Below the pieces are notes generated by a model. It made no database searches. It had not been told where the DNA came from and was given only the letters and a program-made list of their open reading frames with translations. Shown one piece after another: positions 8,135-16,247 of a DNA stretch of 64,000 bases (position 1 is its first letter; each line of letters starts with the position of its first letter). Position numbers and translations under genes: made by a program. Source of the DNA: Crenobacter oryzisoli (GTDB lineage: Bacteria; Pseudomonadota; Gammaproteobacteria; Burkholderiales; Chromobacteriaceae); assembly GCF_030385785.1 (NCBI RefSeq), contig NZ_JAUEDK010000015.1, forward strand, positions 22,627 to 86,626. Direction: 5' to 3'.

Positions 8135-9421
8135 TCAGCACCTCGCCCAATGCGGCGCCAGGCCGAAGTCATCGGCGACCCGCAGCGCCGATTTCAGCCC
8201 GTCCTCGTGGAAGCCGTAGCCGGTCCAGGCGCCGGCAAACCAGGTCCGTCGCCGTCCCTGCAGGCCCGGCAGACGCTGCTGAGCGGCGATGGCCGCCTGG
8301 TCGAACAGCGGATGGTGGTAGTCGAAGCGGGCGAGCTCCTGGCGAGGATCGGGCATCGTGAAGGGGTTGAGGGTCACGATCACTGGCCTGGCGAAGGGCA
8401 ACGGCTGCAGCTTGTTGATCAGGTAGCTGACGCAGGTCGGCCGGGCGCCGTCGCGCTGCGCCCCGCCCAGATAGTTCCAGGCCGACCACACCTTGCGGCG
8501 GCGTGGCAGCAGATGCGGGTCGGTGTGCAGCACGGCCACGTTGGGCTGGTAGCGCACCGCGCCGAGCAGCGACATCTCGTCGGCGTCGGCATCGGCCAGC
8601 AGCCGCAGCGTCTCGGGCGCGTGGGTGGCCAGCACCACCGCGTCGTAGCGTTCGCGCCCGCCGGTGCCGAACACCTCCACGCCCTGCTCGTCGCGCCGCA
8701 CCTGCCAGACCCGGTAATCCAGCTTCACCAGCGCCAACCGCGCGGCCAGCCGCTGCACGTAATTGCGCCCGCCTCCCAGCACGGTGCGCCACTGCGGCCG
8801 GTTGCGGATCTGCAGCAGGCCGTGGTTGAGACAGAAGCGCAGGAAGGTCTGGGCCGGGAAGCGCAGGATGTCGTTGGTGGCGCTCGACCAGATCGCCGCC
8901 GCCATCGGCAGCAAGTAGGCGTCCCGGAAGGCCGTGCCATAGCCGCCGCCGTCCAGCAGCTGCCCCAGTGTGACGCCACTGCGGCTCACCTCGGCCAGAT
9001 GGCGTTCGGCAGCGGTATTGAAGCGCAGGATGTCGCGCAGCATGCCGAGAAAACGCGGCGACAGCAGGTGGCGGCGCTGCGCGAACAAGGTATCGAAGTC
9101 GGTGCCGGCCCACTCGCTGGCACCGTTGTCCAGCGACACGGCAAACGACATGTCACTGGGATAGACGTCCACGCCGAGCTCGGCGAACAGCGCAATCAGA
9201 TTGGGATAGGTGCAATCGTTGAACACCAGAAAACCGGTGTCGACCGGGTGGGTCTGACCATCCAGCGTCACATCCACCGTGTTGGTATGGCCGCCCAGGT
9301 AGCGGTTGGCCTCGTACAGCGTCACTTCGTGACGGCGGCTCAGAAAGTAGGCACTGGCCAGCCCGGCGATACCCGCACCGATTACGGCGATACGTTGGCG
9401 GTGCTCCGTGCTCTGCTTCAC
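8135..9421 (-). CDS. FAD-dependent amine-oxidase-like oxidoreductase
   Basis: A 428-residue flavoprotein with an N-terminal dinucleotide-binding motif GAGIAG (residues 15-20) followed by a long Rossmann beta-alpha-beta and YEANRYLGGHTNTV. It is the NAD(P)/FAD-dependent oxidoreductase commonly paired with DUF1365 and Cfa-like genes. The GTG at 9421 is chosen because GAGGAG lies six bases upstream; the reading frame continues beyond it into the divergent promoter. It is the first gene of the operon that runs to 3057. A role in desaturating or oxidising membrane acyl chains, by analogy with furan-fatty-acid pathways, is inferred. Confidence 0.9.
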   Translation of the reverse strand: MKQSTEHRQRIAVIGAGIAGLASAYFLSRRHEVTLYEANRYLGGHTNTVDVTLDGQTHPVDTGFLVFNDCTYPNLIALFAELGVDVYPSDMSFAVSLDNGASEWAGTDFDTLFAQRRHLLSPRFLGMLRDILRFNTAAERHLAEVSRSGVTLGQLLDGGGYGTAFRDAYLLPMAAAIWSSATNDILRFPAQTFLRFCLNHGLLQIRNRPQWRTVLGGGRNYVQRLAARLALVKLDYRVWQVRRDEQGVEVFGTGGRERYDAVVLATHAPETLRLLADADADEMSLLGAVRYQPNVAVLHTDPHLLPRRRKVWSAWNYLGGAQRDGARPTCVSYLINKLQPLPFARPVIVTLNPFTMPDPRQELARFDYHHPLFDQAAIAAQQRLPGLQGRRRTWFAGAWTGYGFHEDGLKSALRVADDFGLAPHWARC

Positions 9422-9513
9422 GTCGACTCCTCGCTGACCCTGGGTGGATTTGCCGCTTGGCGGTGCTTTGGACGATGCTAAGATGAAGCGTAGAACTAGG
9501 TTGGAAAAAAATC

Positions 9514-9545
9514 TACCGATCAGTAAAAGGTGGTACCGATGAGTA
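9514..9545. promoter_or_regulatory. Candidate TetR operator pair (direct repeat)
   Basis: Two near-identical 12-mers, TACCGATCAGTA (9514-9525) and TACCGATGAGTA (9534-9545), are spaced 20 bases start to start, about two helical turns. Each is a degenerate version of the palindrome TACCGATCGGTA, a shape bound by many TetR regulators. The second copy overlaps the start codon of the TetR gene, and the first sits in the divergent promoter of the FAD-Cfa operon. Autoregulation plus control of the operon is the natural reading, but no binding is proven. Confidence 0.5.
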
Positions 9546-10174
9546 TCTTGAGCAAACTCAGCTTCAAGGATCAGGCTTTCCAGCTGCGCGAAAGCGCGGT
9601 GCTGGATGCCACCACCCGGCTTCTGGCCAGCAAGGGCTTCGATCTGATGACGATGGACGATGTCGCCAACGAGGTGGGCATCTCCAAGCCCAGCCTGTAC
9701 AAGCACTTCAAGTCCAAGGAAGAGCTGGTCAGCGAGGTGATGATCCGCCTGCTCGATGCCACGCTCGACTACCTGGCCGCCCAGCCGGCCGAGCTGTCAC
9801 CGCTGGACCGGCTGCGCGACCTGCTCGAATCAGCGATGCGGGTGCGGCTGGCCGGTGGCCTGCCCTTCCTGCCGTCCACCAGCCCGCAGGTGCGCGAGAT
9901 GCTGACGCGCAACCTGCGCTATGTGCCGCGGGTGCTGAAGCTGAACAAGACGCTGGAGATGATCGTCGAAGAGGCCAAGCAGGCCGGCGAGCTGCGACGC
10001 GACCTGCCCAACGACGTGATCCTGTTCAGCTACTACGCGCGTAGCTGCGACCCGGCGGTGGAATACCTGCGCCTCTACGGCAAACTCGACGACGACGCCA
10101 TCGTCGCCCACATGCTGAGCGTGTGTTTCGACGGGCTGGGCGGCCGGGCCGAGCTGGCGCGGAGCCAGCCGTGA
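9539..10174 (+). CDS. TetR/AcrR family transcriptional regulator
   Basis: A 211-residue DNA-binding protein. The helix-turn-helix lies at residues 38-57 with the classical VGISKPSLYKHFKSKEEL ending. The C-terminal ligand domain is not specific enough by eye to name an inducer. The ATG at 9539 is used because AAGGTGG precedes it by six bases. It is divergent from the FAD/DUF1365/Cfa operon with 117 bases between, and its stop overlaps the start of the homocysteine methyltransferase gene. It probably represses the divergent operon and itself, a role often filled by ChrR-sigma E or LitR in similar clusters. Confidence 0.92.
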   Translation: MSILSKLSFKDQAFQLRESAVLDATTRLLASKGFDLMTMDDVANEVGISKPSLYKHFKSKEELVSEVMIRLLDATLDYLAAQPAELSPLDRLRDLLESAMRVRLAGGLPFLPSTSPQVREMLTRNLRYVPRVLKLNKTLEMIVEEAKQAGELRRDLPNDVILFSYYARSCDPAVEYLRLYGKLDDDAIVAHMLSVCFDGLGGRAELARSQP

Positions 10175-11136
10175 GCCTCGATCCCTTGCTCGCGCCGTTC
10201 CTGAAGCGGCAACATGTGCTGGTACTGGATGGCGCGCTCGCCTCCGAGTTGGAACGGCGCGGTGCCGACTTGGCCGACCCGCTCTGGTCGGCGCGGTTGC
10301 TGATCGAGCAACCGGCGCTGATTCGTGACGTTCATCGCGACTATTTTCGCGCCGGTGCCGATGTGGCGACCAGCGCCAGCTATCAGGCGAGTTTCGCCGG
10401 CTTTGCCCGGCGAGGGCTGTCGGATGAAGAAGCCGAGGCGCTACTGCACTTGTCGGTGACGCTGGCCCGCGAGGCGCGCGACGACTTCTGGGCCGACCCG
10501 GCCAACCGGGAAGGCCGGTTGCGACCGCTGGTGGCGGCCTCGGTTGGCCCCTATGGGGCGACACTGGCCGACGGCTCGGAATACCGGGGCCATTACGGCC
10601 TGAGCGAAACAGCGCTGATGGATTTTCACCGCCCGCGCCTCGCTGCCCTTCTGGCGGCCGGACCAGATCTGCTGGCCTGTGAGACGCTGCCCTGCCCGAG
10701 CGAGGCACGCGCGCTGGCGCGGTTGTTGACCGAGGAATTTCCCGACGTCCGCGCCTGGCTGAGCTTCTCCTGCTGCGACGAACACCATGTCAGCGAAGGT
10801 CAGCCGCTGGCCGACTGTCTGGCCGAACTCGACGACTGCACTCAACTGATCGCGGTCGGCGTCAACTGCACCGCCCCCCGGCACATCCCGCCACTGCTAC
10901 AGGACGCACGCCAGGCCACTCGCAAGCCGTTGCTGGTCTACCCCAACTCCGGCGAGGACTACGACACCGTGCACAAATGCTGGCACGGCACCCACGACGC
11001 TACCGCATTTGCCGACAACGCGCGCGGCTGGGCCGCAGCCGGAGCACGGTTGATCGGCGGTTGCTGCCGCACCGGCCCGACCGACATCCACGCCATCGCT
11101 GCCTGGGCAAGGGCCCCGCACCGGCTCGGGGCTTGA
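10171..11136 (+). CDS. mmuM: Homocysteine S-methyltransferase
   Basis: A 321-residue zinc enzyme that transfers a methyl group from S-methylmethionine or SAM to homocysteine, giving methionine. The three zinc-binding cysteines are visible: C233 in GVNC and C298-C299 in GGCCRTGP. The N-terminal VLDGALASELERRG is the family signature. The GTG start overlaps the TetR stop by four bases (GTGA) with GGAG upstream, so translation is coupled to the regulator. Joined to a locus that consumes SAM for lipid methylation, it may recycle homocysteine. No S-methylmethionine permease (mmuP) gene is adjacent. Confidence 0.93.
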   Translation: MSLDPLLAPFLKRQHVLVLDGALASELERRGADLADPLWSARLLIEQPALIRDVHRDYFRAGADVATSASYQASFAGFARRGLSDEEAEALLHLSVTLAREARDDFWADPANREGRLRPLVAASVGPYGATLADGSEYRGHYGLSETALMDFHRPRLAALLAAGPDLLACETLPCPSEARALARLLTEEFPDVRAWLSFSCCDEHHVSEGQPLADCLAELDDCTQLIAVGVNCTAPRHIPPLLQDARQATRKPLLVYPNSGEDYDTVHKCWHGTHDATAFADNARGWAAAGARLIGGCCRTGPTDIHAIAAWARAPHRLGA

Positions 11137-11142
11137 CCGCTC

Positions 11143-11619
11143 TCAGTGCGGCGGCAGCGGCAGCCGGCTGGTCTGCTTGATCGCCTCCAGCGTCACCGTC
11201 GATTTCACGCTGCGCACCAGCGGCAGGCTCATCAGCTTGTTCATCACGAAGCGCGACAGCGACGGCAGGTCCGGCACCACGATGCGCAGCAGGTAATCGG
11301 CCTCGCCGGCTGCCGCATAGCAGTCCAGCACCTCGGGCAGCTCGGCAATTGCCTCGGCAAATTCGCGCAGCGAGCTTTCCATATGCTTTTCAAGGCTGAC
11401 GTTGGCAAATGCCACCACCGACAGACCGAGCCGCTCGGCGCGCAGCGACACATGGTAGCCCTCGATCACGCCGGATTCCTCCAGCCGCTGAATACGCCGG
11501 CCGATCTGCGATGGTGACAGCGGCACTTCCTGCGACAGTTTCTGATGCGTGGCGCGCGCATCGCGCTGCAGCGCCTCCAGAATCAGACAATCGAAGCGAT
11601 CCAAATCGACATTGCTCAT
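11143..11619 (-). CDS. Lrp/AsnC family regulator, probably of phhA
   Basis: A 158-residue feast/famine regulator. The N-terminal winged helix-turn-helix includes LSPSQIGRRIQRLEESGVI, and the C-terminal RAM domain contains GEADYLLRIVV, the amino-acid-binding core. The ATG at 11619 gives a normal family length; the frame remains open upstream into phhA leader sequence. It is divergent from phhA with 130 bases between, the usual arrangement for a specific activator responding to phenylalanine or tyrosine. The effector is inferred from position only. It converges with mmuM, the stops being 6 bases apart. Confidence 0.92.
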   Translation of the reverse strand: MSNVDLDRFDCLILEALQRDARATHQKLSQEVPLSPSQIGRRIQRLEESGVIEGYHVSLRAERLGLSVVAFANVSLEKHMESSLREFAEAIAELPEVLDCYAAAGEADYLLRIVVPDLPSLSRFVMNKLMSLPLVRSVKSTVTLEAIKQTSRLPLPPH

Positions 11620-11749
11620 TTCACGCACCAATACCCACTCTAATGCGGGAAGTATGCAAAATAGCGCAGCCACAGGCAAATTTTGCGGCCCTGCCGCGCG
11701 CGTGGCTGCGTACACTGATAGTTCCAACCCTAGCCGGATTTGTCGTGCC

Positions 11750-12640
11750 ATGAACGCCCCCAGCGAGTTTGTCGCTCCCGATATCACCGCCCGCAAAAAC
11801 ACTGGCCTCGAGCATGCCGCCGACTTCACGCTGCCACAGCCGCTCGAACGCTACAGCGCCGAAGATCATGCCACCTGGGCAACGCTGTACCGTCGCCAGT
11901 GCGCCTTGCTGCCGGGCCGGGTCTGTGATGAATTCCTGGATGGCCTCGCCGCGCTCGATGTCGACGCCGACCGGGTGCCTAATTTCGAACGGCTCAACGA
12001 AAAGCTCGTCGCGGCGACCGGCTGGCGCCTGATCGCGGTGCCGGGACTGATTCCGGACGAGGTGTTCTTCGAGCACCTGGCCAACCGCCGCTTCCCGGTC
12101 ACCTGGTGGATTCGCGAGCCGCATCAGCTCGACTACCTGCAGGAGCCGGACGTATTCCACGACCTGTTCGGCCATGTGCCGCTGCTGATGAACCCGGTGT
12201 TCGCCGACTACCTGCAGGCCTACGGCCAGGGCGGGATGAAAGCCAAGGCGCTCGGCGCGCTGCCGATGCTGGCTCGGCTCTACTGGTACACCGTCGAGTT
12301 CGGCCTGATCGTCACCCCGAACGGCCTTCGCATCTACGGCGCCGGCATCGTGTCGAGCCAGTCCGAGTCGGTGTATTGTCTGGAGAGCGCCAGCCCGAAC
12401 CGGATCGGTTTCGATCTGGAGCGGATCATGCGTACCCGCTACCGCATCGACACCTTCCAGAAGAGTTACTTCGTGATCGACAGCTTCGCCCAGCTGTTCG
12501 ATGCCACCGCGCCGGACTTCACGCCGATCTACACTGCCCTCAAATCACAGGAAACGATAGGCGCCGGCGACATCGTGCCCGAAGACAGGGTGCTGCAGGT
12601 GGGCGACCGCGAGGGATGGTCGGACAGTGCCGATGCCTGA
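11750..12640 (+). CDS. phhA: Phenylalanine 4-monooxygenase
   Basis: A 296-residue pterin-dependent non-haem iron hydroxylase converting phenylalanine to tyrosine. The iron triad is intact: H137 and H142 in VFHDLFGHVP and E183 in WYTVEFGLI, each one less than in the Chromobacterium violaceum enzyme (H138, H143, E184). It has the same short monomeric catalytic-domain form, without the regulatory domain of animal enzymes. The ATG at 11750 fits this length. The pterin dehydratase phhB is not adjacent but lies at 32018-32365, and a folE copy lies at 1895. A hairpin terminator follows the gene. Confidence 0.97.
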   Translation: MNAPSEFVAPDITARKNTGLEHAADFTLPQPLERYSAEDHATWATLYRRQCALLPGRVCDEFLDGLAALDVDADRVPNFERLNEKLVAATGWRLIAVPGLIPDEVFFEHLANRRFPVTWWIREPHQLDYLQEPDVFHDLFGHVPLLMNPVFADYLQAYGQGGMKAKALGALPMLARLYWYTVEFGLIVTPNGLRIYGAGIVSSQSESVYCLESASPNRIGFDLERIMRTRYRIDTFQKSYFVIDSFAQLFDATAPDFTPIYTALKSQETIGAGDIVPEDRVLQVGDREGWSDSADA

Positions 12641-12683
12641 GAGCCGATCCACCCTCTGTCCCTCTGGGCCGAAGCCATAAGAA

Positions 12684-12705
12684 AGCCCGGCTCAGCGCCG
12701 GGTTT
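12684..12705. terminator. Hairpin terminator shared by phhA and the chemoreceptor gene
   Basis: Stem CCCGGC (12686-12691) and GCCGGG (12697-12702) with a 5-base loop, flanked by AAAG and TTT. It lies between convergent genes ending at 12640 (plus) and 12726 (minus) and may serve both. Confidence 0.7.
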
Positions 12706-12725
12706 CACCCCCTTGGTTTTCGCCC

Positions 12726-14054
12726 CTAGTGCGTGCTTTTCAACGCCGAGACCGCCGAAAACTCGTTGATCACCCGCACCACCTGGTTGGTGCTTTCACG
12801 AATCTTGCCGATCGCCTCGCCCGCATCGTTGGCCAGCACTACGCCCTGCTCGGCCTGCTTCAGCATCGATGTCATGCTGTCGATCGCGGTGTGGGTACCT
12901 TCGCGGATCTTGTCGATCATGCCGGCGATTTCGGTGGTCGAGCTGCTGGTGCGCTCGGCCAGCTTGCGCACCTCGTCGGCCACCACGGCGAAGCCCCGCC
13001 CCTGCTCGCCGGCTCGTGCCGCCTCTATCGCCGCGTTCAGCGCCAGCAGGTTGGTCTGGTCGGCAATATCGTGAATGGTGTTGACGATCGAAGTGATCTG
13101 GGATGACTGCGCGCCCAATTCCTCGATCATGCTCGCCGACTGACGCGCACTGTCGGCGATACGGCGCATCTCGGCGGCGGCCGTTTCGATCACCGACGCG
13201 CCCTGGGCCGAGATGGTCTCGGTGCTCTCCGAGATCTTGTACGCTTGCTTGGCATTTTCGACGTCCTTGTTGACGCTTATCACATGCGCGGAGATGTCCA
13301 TGGCGAACTTCACCACCTTGTAAACCTTGCCGTCCTCGTTGAACACCGGGTTGTACGAGGCCTCGAGCCACAGGGGGCGGCCACTGCGATGCATCCGCTG
13401 AAACTGCCCGGACACGAACTCGCCACGGTTTAGCTTGTTCCAGAACTCGACGTACTCATGTGAACTGGCATAGCCAGGCTCACAGAACAGACGGTGATGC
13501 TTGCCCTGAATCTCACTCAGCGAGAAACCCACCGTGTTCAGGAAATTGTCGTTAGCAGTGATGACGGTGCCGTCGAGATTGAACTCGATCGTCGCCATGG
13601 CGCGGCTAATCGCATTGATCTTGCTGTGATGCTCGTGCGCCTCATGGACTGTCTTGGTCACGTCGGAGGCGAACTTGACGACCTTCACGACACGACCATC
13701 ACGACCGATCACCGGATTGTAAGAGGCCTCCAGCCACAAGACATGGCCCGAACGATTCACGCGCTTGAACTCCCCCGCGACAAACTCGCCGCGTCCAAGC
13801 TTGGCCCAGAACTCGCCATAGGCTACCGAGCGGGTGTACTGCTCTTCGCAGAAGATCCGGTGATGCTTGCCCTGGACCTCCTGCAGCGTGTACCCCACCG
13901 TGTTCAGGAAGTTGTCGTTGGCAGTAAGAATAGTGCCATCCGGCTTGAACTCGATCACCGCCATCGAGCGGTTGATCGCAGCCAGCATCGCATCCTGCTC
14001 GACGATTCTGTCGGCCTGAACTGAAAGCTCGCGCTTTAGCTTGTTGTTGAACAT
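12726..14054 (-). CDS. Soluble methyl-accepting chemotaxis protein with two PAS domains
   Basis: A 442-residue cytoplasmic chemoreceptor: no membrane segment is visible. Two tandem PAS domains (about 25-130 and 150-255) are near duplicates, each with ANDNFLNTVG and a GKHHRxFC motif. Aer- and BdlA-type PAS domains with this sequence may bind haem or FAD. The signalling domain has the invariant hairpin tip [21 protein letters not shown] and [13 protein letters not shown], the CheA/CheW contact region. AAGGA lies seven bases before the ATG. It resembles the Pseudomonas biofilm-dispersion sensor BdlA in architecture, so a redox or oxygen signal is likely. The C-terminal tail has no CheR-binding pentapeptide. 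Confidence 0.93.
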   Translation of the reverse strand: MFNNKLKRELSVQADRIVEQDAMLAAINRSMAVIEFKPDGTILTANDNFLNTVGYTLQEVQGKHHRIFCEEQYTRSVAYGEFWAKLGRGEFVAGEFKRVNRSGHVLWLEASYNPVIGRDGRVVKVVKFASDVTKTVHEAHEHHSKINAISRAMATIEFNLDGTVITANDNFLNTVGFSLSEIQGKHHRLFCEPGYASSHEYVEFWNKLNRGEFVSGQFQRMHRSGRPLWLEASYNPVFNEDGKVYKVVKFAMDISAHVISVNKDVENAKQAYKISESTETISAQGASVIETAAAEMRRIADSARQSASMIEELGAQSSQITSIVNTIHDIADQTNLLALNAAIEAARAGEQGRGFAVVADEVRKLAERTSSSTTEIAGMIDKIREGTHTAIDSMTSMLKQAEQGVVLANDAGEAIGKIRESTNQVVRVINEFSAVSALKSTH

Positions 14055-14555
14055 TGGCGTATCCTTCTGACATTAACTGGTCTGACATGGCATGGTTTAT
14101 TTATTTTTTAGCTACCCGCCTTGTTTTTTAAATCTAGTCGAACCGTTTGGAAACCTACACAAAAAAAGTAGATTAAATACCACTTTGACATTGGCTAATG
14201 TCTTAAAGACGCAACGCCATCATGGTGACGCTGTTGTTGCCACAAGGCTCTCGCCTGCCCTTGCCCACTCCCATCGTCTTGCCAATGAAAAGACCAAATC
14301 AATAATTGACTACGTAGACCCAGGGTAACGAGACTGCTGGCTTTATGTAGCCTAGCCTTATTCATCGAAGGTTCCCTAATACCAAACATCCCCATATTTT
14401 CTGATGTTATTAATTTTAAATGTCAATTAAATATCTTCATTTACATTGAAAAATGAAGCTATTAGCTGGAATGCCGCCCAGCCTGGCGGCAAACAAAAAA
14501 AACGGCTCCACCAAAACGGTAGGAGCCGCGCAAGGCCTGATGCACTGGATGGGAT
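14055..14555. other. AT-rich intergenic region without a recognised gene
   Basis: About 500 bases between the chemoreceptor promoter side and the end of the phosphonate transporter operon. The stretch 14090-14450 is clearly more AT-rich than its surroundings. No open frame with a ribosome binding site and sensible composition was found on either strand. A hairpin with GCCGCC (14473-14478) and GGCGGC (14485-14490) precedes an A-rich run, next to the transporter terminator. The remainder probably contains the chemoreceptor promoter, but I could not fix a -35/-10 pair. Confidence 0.5.
14503..14528 (-). terminator. Rho-independent terminator of the phosphonate transporter operon
   Basis: On the minus strand a 7-bp stem, CGGCTCC (14522-14528 read in reverse) with GGAGCCG (14503-14509), is followed immediately by a run of T residues. 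It lies 28 bases past the permease stop codon at 14556. Confidence 0.85.
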
Positions 14556-16247
14556 TCAGCGCCGGCGACGCGCCATCCACGCCTCCACGAGTGAGAACAG
14601 CACCGACACCAGCGCCGAGGTGAGCACCACCATCGTCGCCATCGCGGCGGCGGCGGCGGTGTTACCGGTATCGTCGATGGTGATGATCGCCACCGCCGAC
14701 ACGCTGCTGTCCGGCGAGTACAGGAAGATCAGCGCCGACACCGTGGTCATGCCGGCGATGAAGAAGTAGCGCGCCACGTCGACCAGCGCCGGCAGGCAGA
14801 TCGGCAGCGTCACCCGACGCAGCGTCACCCAGAACGGCACCTTCAGCGAGGCGGCCACCGCCTCGAACTCGTTGTCGAGCTGCTTGAGCGCAGTCGCGGC
14901 GGTCAGGTGGGCGGTGGTGTAGTAGTGCGCCACCGTGCACACCACCATCAGCGCAAGGCTGCCGTACAGGCCGTTCAGCGGGTTGGCCGGGTGGTTGAAG
15001 AAGAACACGTAACCGAGCCCCAGCACCAGGCCCGGCACCGCCATCGGCAGCATCGCGAAGAAGCGCAGCACCTGGCGGCCGACGCCGGCCACCTTGAGCT
15101 TTTCCACCCAGTAGGCGCCCAGAAACACCAGCGGGGTGCCGAGCAGCGCGGTGGCGGTGGCCAGCTTCAGGCTGTTGAAGTACACCGCCCAGCCACCGTC
15201 GATCTGGCTGAAGTCGTAGTGATCCAGCGTCAGCTTGAGGTTGTACGGCCAGTAGCCAATGAACGAGGCGACGATGCCGACGCCGAGCAGCGCCAACAGC
15301 AGCACCGACACGCCCGACAGCAGGCCAAACGCCGCCACGTCGCGCAGCGGATCGCGGCCCGGGGTGTACTGCACCGCCCGCGCCGTGATCGCCGCCTGCT
15401 GGCGCCGCGCAGTGCGACGCTCCAGCACGAAGGCCAGCACCGCCGGCAACAGCAGCATCAGGCCGACCACCGCGCCACGTTCGAAGTTCTGCTGGCCGAT
15501 CACCTGCTTGTACGCTTCCACTGCCAGCACGTTGTAGTTGCCGCCCACTACCTTGGGTACGCCGAAGTCGGTGATGACCAGAGTGAATACCACCAGGCCC
15601 GCCGACAGCAGGCCGTAGCGCGCGCCCGGCAAGGTGATGGTGAAGAACTGCCGCCAGGCACTGGCGCCCATGCTGCGCGCCGCCTCGAATAGCCGCGCAT
15701 CGGCGCTGGCAAGCGCGGTCACCAGGATCAGCAGCGCGTGCGGGAAGGTGTAGAACAGCTCGCCGAGCACGATGCCCCAGAAGCCGTAGATGCTGCCGCC
15801 ATCCAGCCAGCTTTTCAGCATGCCCTGGTTGCCAAACAGATAAACGATGGAAATCGCCGGCATCAGCGATGGGGCCAAGAGCGGCGTCAGCGCAATCTGG
15901 CGGAACACCGCGCGGCCGACCACCCGGCTGCGCATCAGCGCCCAGGCAAAGCCGAAAGCCAGCGGCAGCACGATGGTGGTCACCGTCAGCGACACCACGA
16001 AGCTGTTCAGCGTGGCCTGCATCAGGCCGGGCGAATCGAGCACCTCGCCGAAATGGCCAAAGCCGAGACGGCCGTCGCCCTGCAACAGCGCGCGGCCGAG
16101 GATGGCCAGCAGCGGCAGGCCCAACAGCAGCGCCAACAGCGCCACCCACAGCCACACCAGGCCTTGCGCCGTCCGGGTTTCGCCGTCGGCAGCCTGGCCT
16201 AACGCGCCCAGCCGCGCCAGTAGGGGGCGTCGTACCACGCTGCTCAT
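14556..16247 (-). CDS. Putative 2-aminoethylphosphonate ABC transporter permease (fused double permease)
   Basis: A 563-residue inner-membrane protein with about twelve membrane segments in two homologous halves, each with a binding-protein-dependent permease loop (EAARSMGASAWRQFFTITLP near residue 200 and EAVAASLKVPFWVTLRRVTLP near 480). It therefore supplies both transmembrane halves of an ABC importer in one chain, like the PhnU2-type permeases of phosphonate loci. It overlaps the ATPase gene by four bases (ATGA) and ends the operon. The substrate, 2-aminoethylphosphonate, is inferred from the operon; related permeases also import iron or spermidine. Confidence 0.88.
   Translation of the reverse strand: MSSVVRRPLLARLGALGQAADGETRTAQGLVWLWVALLALLLGLPLLAILGRALLQGDGRLGFGHFGEVLDSPGLMQATLNSFVVSLTVTTIVLPLAFGFAWALMRSRVVGRAVFRQIALTPLLAPSLMPAISIVYLFGNQGMLKSWLDGGSIYGFWGIVLGELFYTFPHALLILVTALASADARLFEAARSMGASAWRQFFTITLPGARYGLLSAGLVVFTLVITDFGVPKVVGGNYNVLAVEAYKQVIGQQNFERGAVVGLMLLLPAVLAFVLERRTARRQQAAITARAVQYTPGRDPLRDVAAFGLLSGVSVLLLALLGVGIVASFIGYWPYNLKLTLDHYDFSQIDGGWAVYFNSLKLATATALLGTPLVFLGAYWVEKLKVAGVGRQVLRFFAMLPMAVPGLVLGLGYVFFFNHPANPLNGLYGSLALMVVCTVAHYYTTAHLTAATALKQLDNEFEAVAASLKVPFWVTLRRVTLPICLPALVDVARYFFIAGMTTVSALIFLYSPDSSVSAVAIITIDDTGNTAAAAAMATMVVLTSALVSVLFSLVEAWMARRRR

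Noticed and set aside
14473..14490. GCCGCC/GGCGGC hairpin as a second terminator
   Set aside because: On the minus strand it lies beyond the real terminator and has no T run; on the plus strand an A-rich rather than T-rich run follows.
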